The translations under genes were made by a program, and so were the position numbers. The notes below the pieces were generated by a model that was given only the letters and a program-made list of their open reading frames with translations, made no database searches and was not told the origin of the DNA. Source: an uncultured Gammaproteobacteria bacterium (GTDB lineage: Bacteria; Pseudomonadota; Gammaproteobacteria; Arenicellales; UBA868). Taken from it: DNA of 9,093 nucleotides. This document shows, one piece after another, positions 1-5,712 of this stretch (its first letter is position 1; each line of letters opens with the position of its first letter). The stretch covers positions 1-9,093 of the forward strand of contig CAJXBY010000098.1 in the NCBI GenBank assembly GCA_913051905.1. The letters run 5' to 3'.

Positions 1-11
1 GCTAACTACCC

Positions 12-1394
12 TTGCACCTTCATATTCTGGGCATCTGCGGTACGTTCATGGGCGGATTGGCACTGCTGGCCCGTGAACTGGGGCACGAGGTGACCGGGTC
101 CGATACGGGCACCTACCCGCCTATGTCCAGCATGCTCTCTGATGCAGGCATCGAACCGTTCGAGGGCTACGATCCCGAACACCTGGTGCCGGAACCAGAT
201 CTCGTACTGGTCGGCAACAGTCTGTCGCGTGGCAATCCGGCAATTGAAGCGATGCTGGAACGCCGGCTGGTCTATACCTCGGGGCCCGCATGGCTGGCGC
301 AGAATGTGCTCCAACCAAGAACAGTCCTTGCCGTGGCGGGCACTCATGGCAAGACAACCACCAGTGCCATGCTGGCACACATCCTCTACACCTGCGGACC
401 TACGCCCGGGTTCCTGATCGGAGGGCTGCCGGGCGGCTTTCCGACGTCAGCGCAACTGGGCGACAGTAAATATTTTGTCATTGAGGCTGACGAATATGAC
501 ACCGCTTTCTTTGACAAGCGCTCGAAATTTGTTCACTACCATCCCGATGTTGCCATCCTGACCAATCTTGAGTTTGACCATGCGGATATTTTCAATTCAA
601 TTGACGATATCGAACGCCAGTTTCATCATCTGGTTCGCACTGTACCGCCGGATGGTCGACTGATCGTCAACGGTGAGGACAAGCAACTCCGCCGGGTGCT
701 TACCATGGGCTGCTGGACAGACGTCGCGTTCTGGAACACCGCAAACCCCGCTGCTGACGACTGGTGGGCTGAACCAGACAATCCCACCTGCAGCACTTTT
801 CGGGTTTTCCGTCACGGCAGCGATCCAGGAACCGTGGCTTGGGATCTTTTCGGCTGGCACAATCTCAGCAACGGGGTGGCCGCAATTGCGGCTGCAGCGG
901 CCGTCGGTGTCCCGGCCGCAGACGCCTGTGAGGCGCTGGCGTCCTTCAAACTGCCCGGTCGACGACTTGAACTGGTGAACCACAGGATCGACGGGACCTG
1001 CCTGTATGACGATTTCGCTCACCACCCGAGCGCCATTGCTGCAACCCTCAAAGCCTTGCGGCAGCACACGGGAGAGGGCCGACTCATCGCGGTCATTGAT
1101 CCGCGCTCGAACACTATGAAACTCGGAATCCACGCGCGCGAACTCGGCCGCGCCATTCGAGATGCTGACATGACGATTGTGTTCAAACACGATGGTCTGC
1201 ACTGGGATCCGGCAGCGCTTGCACCCTCCGGGGAGCACACTAAACTACATGTGCTGGAGAGCACGTCGGAGATTCTGAAAATACTCAAGGTTCAGATTAT
1301 CCCAGGTGACACCGTGGTACTGATGAGCAATGGCAGCTTTGATGGGCTCGGGTCTGAGCTCTCCGACTGGATGACTGCCTCGGAATGCGGGTGA
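12..1394 (+). CDS. mpl: Mpl, UDP-N-acetylmuramate:L-alanyl-gamma-D-glutamyl-meso-diaminopimelate ligase
   Basis: This cytoplasmic Mur ligase recycles peptidoglycan: it uses ATP to join the salvaged tripeptide L-Ala-gamma-D-Glu-meso-DAP to UDP-MurNAc. Seen in the 460 residues: an N-terminal nucleotide-sugar loop GICGTFMGG (7-15); the ATP P-loop GTHGKTTT (110-117); the family signatures EADEYD (158-163), FFDKRSKF (166-173) and NLEFDHADIF (185-194); GRRLE (316-320) and DDFAHHP (333-339) at the start of the C-terminal domain; PRSNTM (364-369); and MSNGSF (438-443). These match E. coli Mpl almost motif for motif, and the length is normal. MurC is less likely because FFDKRSKF and DHADIF are Mpl-type. 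The start is a TTG codon aligned with the E. coli initiator; an in-frame TAA at 3-5 leaves no other start. The ribosome binding site would lie at or beyond the window edge. The gene is followed closely by the DsbA-like gene. Confidence 0.95.
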   Translation: MHLHILGICGTFMGGLALLARELGHEVTGSDTGTYPPMSSMLSDAGIEPFEGYDPEHLVPEPDLVLVGNSLSRGNPAIEAMLERRLVYTSGPAWLAQNVLQPRTVLAVAGTHGKTTTSAMLAHILYTCGPTPGFLIGGLPGGFPTSAQLGDSKYFVIEADEYDTAFFDKRSKFVHYHPDVAILTNLEFDHADIFNSIDDIERQFHHLVRTVPPDGRLIVNGEDKQLRRVLTMGCWTDVAFWNTANPAADDWWAEPDNPTCSTFRVFRHGSDPGTVAWDLFGWHNLSNGVAAIAAAAAVGVPAADACEALASFKLPGRRLELVNHRIDGTCLYDDFAHHPSAIAATLKALRQHTGEGRLIAVIDPRSNTMKLGIHARELGRAIRDADMTIVFKHDGLHWDPAALAPSGEHTKLHVLESTSEILKILKVQIIPGDTVVLMSNGSFDGLGSELSDWMTASECG

Positions 1395-1422
1395 ACATCA
1401 CCCGGAAACTACAACTTTTGTC

Positions 1423-1430
1423 AGAGGGAG
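1423..1430 (+). promoter_or_regulatory. Ribosome binding site of the DsbA-like gene
   Basis: The purine run AGAGGGAG ends 6 bases before the ATG at 1437. It is the clearest Shine-Dalgarno sequence in the window and fixes the start of the DsbA-like gene. The 42-bp gap after mpl has no obvious terminator, so both genes are probably read from one message. Confidence 0.6.
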
Positions 1431-1436
1431 CAGCAT

Positions 1437-2066
1437 ATGCCTAGCAAATGGATGCCACTGATCCTCGCACTTTTTCTGGGATCATCCGCCAACGCTCAGG
1501 AATTCGAACTGGGCGCCAATTACCATCGGCTGAACAGTCCGCAAGCAGTCCATACGGGAGACAAAATAGAAGTTCTCGAGTTGTTCTGGTACCGCTGTCC
1601 TCACTGTTACAGGCTCGAGCCCTACCTGAAGCAGTGGCACAACAACAAACCTGAATCCGTCGAGTTCGTCCGCATGCCGGCGGTTCTCAACAAATCATGG
1701 GCATTCGATGCGCGGGTCTTTTACACATTTGTTGCCCTCGACCTGGTCGATAAGCTGCATGAACCATTTTTTAGTGCTATCCACAAAGACCGGAAGCGCA
1801 TTCAGACGGTCGAGCAACTGGCAGACTGGGCGGCCGACCACGGTGTGGATGGGAACGCGATACTCGACACTTTTACCTCCTTCGGTGTCGATTCGATGCT
1901 GGCGCATGCCGTGGACATGACCCCAAGGTACGAAACCGATGGCGTACCCACGATCATCGTCGATGGCAAATACCGGAGTAAAGTTTCGATGGCAGGAGGG
2001 CACAACGAACTGATGGACCTGATCAATCATCTAACTGATGTGGCCAAGCAGGAGCGAGAGCAGTAA
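1437..2066 (+). CDS. DsbA-like periplasmic thiol:disulfide oxidoreductase
   Basis: This is a 209-residue DsbA-family protein, expected to donate disulfide bonds to newly exported proteins in the periplasm and be reoxidised by DsbB. Seen: an N-terminal signal peptide with a short charged start, hydrophobic residues about 7-14 and a likely cleavage after SSANA (20); a thioredoxin-fold strand leading into the active site WYRCPHCYRLEP, with CPHC at 54-57 as in classical DsbA; an inserted helical domain about 90-165; and the cis-proline loop GVPT (cis-Pro 171) followed by IIVDGKY. The size and order match proteobacterial DsbA. The start is set by a strong ribosome binding site. It follows mpl by 42 bp and is probably in the same operon. 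No dsbB is present in the window. DsbA is well supported over DsbC/G, which have a dimerisation domain absent here. Assignment to the main DsbA rather than a paralogue is inference. Confidence 0.9.
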   Translation: MPSKWMPLILALFLGSSANAQEFELGANYHRLNSPQAVHTGDKIEVLELFWYRCPHCYRLEPYLKQWHNNKPESVEFVRMPAVLNKSWAFDARVFYTFVALDLVDKLHEPFFSAIHKDRKRIQTVEQLADWAADHGVDGNAILDTFTSFGVDSMLAHAVDMTPRYETDGVPTIIVDGKYRSKVSMAGGHNELMDLINHLTDVAKQEREQ

Positions 2067-2084
2067 TTCCGGTGCTTGACGTTA

Positions 2085-2115
2085 AGGGGGGATCACCCTA
2101 AAACCCATCCCCTCT
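2085..2115. terminator. Imperfect hairpin between convergent genes, possible terminator
   Basis: Bases 2085-2093 (AGGGGGGAT) can pair with 2107-2115 (ATCCCCTCT) to form 9 pairs including one G-U in plus-strand RNA, with a 13-base loop. It lies between the stop codons of the DsbA-like gene and the methyltransferase, where termination in both directions would be useful. Neither side has a good run of T after the stem, so intrinsic termination is doubtful. On the minus strand the G-U becomes an A-C mismatch. Confidence 0.25.
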
Positions 2116-2147
2116 CTTGTGAAAACAGAAAGCCGTGAGGAACCGTC

Positions 2148-2771
2148 CTAGGCGCGGCGAATCAGAGCGATGCGGTGCGCATGTATTCCCGGCAACACGG
2201 CCCGGTCTTCAACTACTTCACAGCCATATTCACTGAATCGCCGGTTGAATTCCGGTGTATCGATCATCGGCAGATCCTTCGAGTGCCCGTCTCGTCTCCA
2301 CAGACGTTTCTGCAGAGCGTGAACCGTTGAATCGGCGTAGTAGGACACGATCAGATAGCGGCCCGATATACGCGCCAGCTCAGAGATGACGTGCTCGCGG
2401 TGATCGGGGTTTCGAATGTGATGGAAGAACCGAAAATTGAAAACCAGATCGAACTCCTCATTGGCAAAAGGCAGCCGCTCATACAGATCGACCCGTGCTG
2501 TTTCAATGAGTGTTCCATCCGGGTCTTCAGCCTCGACGAGTGCCCGAATATGCTCATGCCGAAGATCGGCACAGACTAGACGCCGGTTCGCAGCCTGACG
2601 CAACTGGGGTGTGAATCGTCCGTGCCCGCAGGGCAGATCAATAACATCTTCCAGCGAATCACTGATTCGAGTCAGCATGTCACCGACGAATCTCTGTTCG
2701 CGGTAGTTGAGAACCGACTGCGAGCCTCGATAACGCTTTTTCAAATACGTGGCTCGATCAGCATCCATCAT
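2148..2771 (-). CDS. Class I SAM-dependent methyltransferase, substrate unknown
   Basis: A 207-residue cytoplasmic protein with a Rossmann-type methyltransferase core. Seen: motif I as VIDLPCGHGRF (43-53), the S-adenosylmethionine-binding loop; an acidic residue in VCADL (66-70) that should bind the adenosine ribose; the VDLYERLPFANEEFDLVFNF stretch (94-113), a typical post-II/motif IV segment; then RFFHHI (114-119), and a C-terminal strand pair ending in HRIALIRR. Motif I has Pro-Cys where many class I enzymes have Gly-x. The N-terminal YLKKRYRG and NYRE segments may form a substrate lid. The start is one of two adjacent ATGs (2771 or 2768); the upstream ribosome site is weak. It lies 43 bp after the kinase gene on the same strand and is probably last in a three-gene operon. 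What it methylates, whether small molecule, lipid or sugar, cannot be read from the sequence. Confidence 0.8.
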   Translation of the reverse strand: MMDADRATYLKKRYRGSQSVLNYREQRFVGDMLTRISDSLEDVIDLPCGHGRFTPQLRQAANRRLVCADLRHEHIRALVEAEDPDGTLIETARVDLYERLPFANEEFDLVFNFRFFHHIRNPDHREHVISELARISGRYLIVSYYADSTVHALQKRLWRRDGHSKDLPMIDTPEFNRRFSEYGCEVVEDRAVLPGIHAHRIALIRRA

Positions 2772-2814
2772 GGCGCGTTACTCTGATACTTTATTTTCGG
2801 CACGGCACACCCGA

Positions 2815-3729
2815 TCAATCAGGCCACATGGAGACAGGACGGGAACCGTGAACGCCGGGAGGGAAAGCGCGTAGTTCCCAAAGATAGTACCACAGCTTTC
2901 TGCGAAGCCTGCCGAGGGTCCGGTATTCCAGTTCTTCGGCATAACGCACACGGCGGCGATAGTCATTGGCAACCTCTGTCACGTTCCGGTCGGCGGCATA
3001 ACCCTCAAAGAACCACTCGGCCTCCGGACCCACCAGGAAGAGCCGTTCGAGTTCCCGAATGCGCTGTGTCCAGTTGAGAGACTCATAGCGCTGCAGTCTG
3101 TTAACGTCAATCAGATAAAATCGGAACGTTGACAGGCCACATTCCTGGACAAGCAGATTCCCCTGACGCAGATCTCGATGACGGAAGCCCTGGTTATGCA
3201 GGCCCGCCAGAAACGATCCCAATTGACGTATGAGTGATGCTTGTTTCTCTTTCGCGCCGGTTGCCGCCATCAGATCCTGCAGCGGAATAGCATTGACATG
3301 TTGGGAACCGAAAAGACCCATCATTCCCTTTCCGATTCCGCGCCCACGCAACGCCAATAAAGGTCTGGGCACGTGAAAGCCGGCTGCGATCAATGCAAGA
3401 GATTTGTTCCAGCTTTGCGCGGACTTCCCGGCACGGAATGCATATACAGCGGCGTCCACTATGTGGGCCTTACCAAAGCGTTTAAGCCAAAGATCGGTTT
3501 GCCCGATACGCAGGCGCTTGAGCAGGTTCCGTGCATCACGAACCGGCACACTCTGGGGCAGTGTGAGAAGCTTCTCAGGGTTTTGTCTGACCGGGTCCGG
3601 TAGGTGCTCATATAGGTCCGAATCAACCCACCCGTACCAGTCACTGGTCTCCCATCGACAGTAGCGCCGGCTAAACCAGCCCGGCATTGCGAAAACGGTG
3701 TCATGTTCTGCGAACATCGGCAAAGACAT
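2815..3729 (-). CDS. Lipopolysaccharide-kinase (InaA/WaaP-type) family protein
   Basis: A 304-residue protein-kinase-like fold of the Kdo/WaaP/InaA group, whose characterised members phosphorylate LPS core sugars in the cytoplasm. Seen: a candidate ATP-binding lysine in WLKRFG (Lys83); a helix with AQSWNKSLALIAAGFHVPRP (104-123), resembling the SW...L..aGi..P.P pattern of InaA-like proteins; the catalytic loop HRDLRQGN (184-191), with the base Asp186 and metal-binding Asn191; and LIDVNR (206-211), where Asp208 stands for the Asp of DFG. The C-terminus is basic and aromatic. The ATG at 3729 has GGGA about 7 bases upstream and is preferred over an in-frame start at 3906, which would overlap the oxygenase gene by more than 100 bp. 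It sits between the Rieske oxygenase and methyltransferase genes. The kinase fold is well supported. LPS as substrate is only family-based, and another sugar, lipid or amino-alcohol is possible. Confidence 0.8.
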   Translation of the reverse strand: MSLPMFAEHDTVFAMPGWFSRRYCRWETSDWYGWVDSDLYEHLPDPVRQNPEKLLTLPQSVPVRDARNLLKRLRIGQTDLWLKRFGKAHIVDAAVYAFRAGKSAQSWNKSLALIAAGFHVPRPLLALRGRGIGKGMMGLFGSQHVNAIPLQDLMAATGAKEKQASLIRQLGSFLAGLHNQGFRHRDLRQGNLLVQECGLSTFRFYLIDVNRLQRYESLNWTQRIRELERLFLVGPEAEWFFEGYAADRNVTEVANDYRRRVRYAEELEYRTLGRLRRKLWYYLWELRAFPPGVHGSRPVSMWPD

Positions 3730-3784
3730 CGTCAATTCCCGGTCGATATGTGCTGACAGCAGGAGAAAATTTCGTCGAGCGAGG

Positions 3785-4957
3785 TCAAGCGGCTGTTGCA
3801 GACATGTCAGCATTAACGCGGGCAAGACTGCCCGGAGCCGGCTCCTCGACCAGCGACATCGACGGTATCTGTGCCTTGAGCCGTTGGTGAAACTCCAGCA
3901 CACCAATTTCCAGATCGGAGAGATTGTTCATCGGGAATACGCTGGTGTGTGCGGCTTCCTGCAGCCAGTGAACCAGCGCGAGGTCTTCCTGGTACGTCAC
4001 TCGGTCGATACGAGCACTCAAGTAGCGGCTGACTTCCTGGTCGCGACCCGCTCCAGGCAAGGCATATTCCCGGCTCAAAACCCGAGTGCTTTCCGGGCCA
4101 GCGGGAAGCGACATGTAGAAACCCGCCTTTTCCGGATAGAAGTAAATGACGGCATTGGGAAAAATACCGAAATAGAGCCACAAGCGGCGGTTCTTTTCCG
4201 GCAGGTGGCTCTGCTGGGGAAGCAGTGACTTATAGCGGGCAACACTCCAGTTGCGGGCCGGGTGATCGTCGACAATTCCGCTGGAGAACGGAATATCACC
4301 AATCAGACTGTCCTGATAGGTACGACCGTAGAGCTCTTGAAGGGCCGGATGTGCTGCAGCAACGTGGTAACCCTCGTTGTCCACGTCGTGGAAAAACTTC
4401 CAGTTGTATGTAACGGTCTCCTCAGTTTCACGGCCCCAGGGCTGCATGTCGGCAAGCCGGTACTGGGCAACCTCATCGCTGATGGCAGCCAGCTGCTCTG
4501 CAACCGTGGGTGAAGAACCTTCAAATTTCAGGAAAATCAGCCCATGCCAGGTTTCCAGGGCGATCGGAACCAAGCCGTGTTGCCGTTTGTCGAGTTCAGG
4601 GAATTCTGCCGGACGGGGCACGCTCTTGAGCCCTCCGTTCAGGTGGTAGGTCCAGCCATGGAAAGGACAACGTATGACACGGCCGCAGTGACCTTGCCTG
4701 CCTGCTACCACGCGGGAGCCTCGATGCCGGCAGACGTTGTGAAACGCATGAAGCTCACCTGCATCGTCACGAATCACAACAACTCGTTCCCCGGCCACCT
4801 CGAATGTCAGGTAATCGCCCGGCTGCGGCAGATCGGATTGATGCCCCACCAGCATCCACTGCCGTCGAAACAGCACTTTCGACTCAAGTTGAAACAACTC
4901 CTCACTGGTGTAGGTCCAGGGTGCGAGCATGCCGTTGCTTGTGAGCTGTTCAGTCAT
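3785..4957 (-). CDS. Rieske non-heme iron oxygenase, alpha subunit
   Basis: A 390-residue oxygenase component that would use O2 and electrons from a separate reductase to hydroxylate or demethylate a small molecule. Seen: the Rieske [2Fe-2S] ligands in CRHRG (Cys76, His78) and CPFHGW (Cys97, His100), separated by 18 residues; then the SRPBCC catalytic domain with mononuclear iron ligands in EGYHVAAAH (His198, His203) and Asp325 in YQEDLALV. Glu195 holds the place of the Asp that bridges the two iron sites in naphthalene dioxygenase; Glu is known at this site in the carnitine monooxygenase CntA. The C-terminus (LSDLEIGVLEFHQRL) resembles betaine- and choline-type enzymes. The start at 4957 is tentative: neither it nor an ATG at 4930 has a ribosome site, and an upstream ATG at 5122 would add 55 residues unlike the family. 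It probably leads the minus-strand operon, 55 bp before the kinase gene. No reductase is nearby. Confidence 0.88.
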   Translation of the reverse strand: MTEQLTSNGMLAPWTYTSEELFQLESKVLFRRQWMLVGHQSDLPQPGDYLTFEVAGERVVVIRDDAGELHAFHNVCRHRGSRVVAGRQGHCGRVIRCPFHGWTYHLNGGLKSVPRPAEFPELDKRQHGLVPIALETWHGLIFLKFEGSSPTVAEQLAAISDEVAQYRLADMQPWGRETEETVTYNWKFFHDVDNEGYHVAAAHPALQELYGRTYQDSLIGDIPFSSGIVDDHPARNWSVARYKSLLPQQSHLPEKNRRLWLYFGIFPNAVIYFYPEKAGFYMSLPAGPESTRVLSREYALPGAGRDQEVSRYLSARIDRVTYQEDLALVHWLQEAAHTSVFPMNNLSDLEIGVLEFHQRLKAQIPSMSLVEEPAPGSLARVNADMSATAA

Positions 4958-5000
4958 AGGAGTCTGCCGGGTGAAGCACGAGAACCGTTGATTCGAGATC

Positions 5001-5027
5001 GTTATACAGCTTTTTTCAGACGCCAAG
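5001..5027 (-). promoter_or_regulatory. Weak candidate promoter for the oxygenase operon
   Basis: Read on the minus strand, TATAAC (5006-5001) matches the sigma-70 -10 consensus at 5 of 6 positions and lies about 45 bases before the ATG at 4957. The nearest -35-like element, TTGGCG, is only 14 bases upstream, shorter than the usual 16-18. Position is good but element quality is poor. Confidence 0.2.
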
Positions 5028-5130
5028 GATAGGCCAAGTGCCAGTGAACGTCTATCCGACGAAAACGTTCTGGCCCAAACCCTCAGGCCGGGTCCAGTCC
5101 GACCCATAAGAAGCAATTCCATGCCGGTCT

Positions 5131-5159
5131 TTCAGCTTTTTCAGACGACGGTGTAGACT
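5131..5159 (+). promoter_or_regulatory. Weak candidate promoter for the GNAT-algC pair
   Basis: TTCAGC (5131-5136) and TAGACT (5154-5159) are spaced by 17 bases, the optimal sigma-70 distance, and lie just before the ATG at 5190. They match the consensus at only 3 of 6 and 4 of 6 positions, so the call rests mainly on spacing and place. Confidence 0.2.
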
Positions 5160-5189
5160 CGCCCACCGGATTGCACAGCACTCCAGCGC

Positions 5190-5696
5190 ATGGAAGGCCG
5201 AAAAACGCTTGTCAGTACTGATTTCGACGTCCCGGAAGGTCTTGAGACCAACCGGTTCAGGTTGCGCATGCTGAGCATTCACGATCTCGTCAGGGATTTC
5301 GATGCGGTGATGTCAAGCAGTGACCACCTGCAGGAGACTTTCAGTGTCATCATGGGGTCCGACTGGCCTGAAGGACTGACGCTGGAAGACAATCTGATTG
5401 ACCTCGGCTGGCACCAGCGGGAATTCACCCTTCGCTACTCATTCGCATATACGGTGGTTACACCATCGGAAGACCGGTGCCTGGGCTGTGTCTACATCAA
5501 TCCAAGCCCCAAGTCCGACTATGACGCCATGGTGACGATGTGGATCCGGGCAGAGGAATTGGAAAGCCCGCTCGATGATGAACTTTACGCGTCGGTCAGA
5601 ACCTGGATCAGTTCGCGTTGGCCTTTTAAACGGACTGCCTACCCCCGCCGGGAGATACCGCTGGATTTGTGGTTTACACTGCCTGACCATTGCTGA
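5190..5696 (+). CDS. Small GNAT-like (N-acetyltransferase fold) protein, function unknown
   Basis: A 168-residue soluble protein that I place tentatively in the GCN5-related N-acetyltransferase superfamily. Seen: an opening beta strand LETNRFRLRML (18-28) followed by a helix (HDLVRDFDAVM, 31-41), the usual GNAT beginning; a central WPEGLTLEDNLIDLGWHQREF region (59-79); then strands FAYTVV (85-90) and LGCVYI (98-103), in the position of beta 3 and beta 4; and MVTMWIR (114-120). The usual Q/RxxGxG/A acetyl-CoA pyrophosphate loop is not evident, so catalysis is uncertain. No signal peptide or membrane segment is seen. The ATG at 5190 lacks a clear ribosome site, and the real start could be a few codons downstream. 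It ends 16 bp before algC, suggesting co-transcription, but the sequence does not tie its function to sugar-phosphate metabolism. Confidence 0.65.
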   Translation: MEGRKTLVSTDFDVPEGLETNRFRLRMLSIHDLVRDFDAVMSSSDHLQETFSVIMGSDWPEGLTLEDNLIDLGWHQREFTLRYSFAYTVVTPSEDRCLGCVYINPSPKSDYDAMVTMWIRAEELESPLDDELYASVRTWISSRWPFKRTAYPRREIPLDLWFTLPDHC

Positions 5697-5712
5697 ACAC
5701 CAAAAACCCAAT

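Larger units (their letters stand above)
4958..5189. other. Divergent intergenic region with an imperfect direct repeat
   Basis: This 232-bp stretch separates the diverging oxygenase and GNAT-like genes and should carry both promoters. It contains CAGCTTTTTTCAGACG at 5007-5022 and the same sequence with one T fewer at 5133-5147, in the same orientation. The first copy overlaps the candidate oxygenase promoter and the second overlaps the candidate GNAT promoter, so a shared operator is possible but unproven. I see no convincing coding region or RNA gene here. Confidence 0.5.

Noticed and set aside
597..1238. Open frame of 213 codons antisense to mpl
   Set aside because: Same reason: no motif, and the opposite strand carries clear Mpl signatures throughout.
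3730..3906. A longer kinase starting at 3906
   Set aside because: It would overlap the end of the oxygenase gene in another frame, the added residues are Arg-rich and non-conserved, and the 3729 ATG has a ribosome site.
3698..4228. Plus-strand open frame of 176 codons opposite the kinase and oxygenase genes
   Set aside because: It spans two real genes on the other strand, has a low-complexity, Arg/Ser-rich translation and no domain.
4958..5122. A longer oxygenase starting at 5122
   Set aside because: The extra 55 N-terminal residues resemble no Rieske enzyme and fill most of the divergent promoter region; family members begin close to the 4957 start.
5575..5712. A longer AlgC starting at 5575
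   Set aside because: The added residues lie inside the GNAT-like gene and do not resemble AlgC; the 5713 ATG matches the family start.
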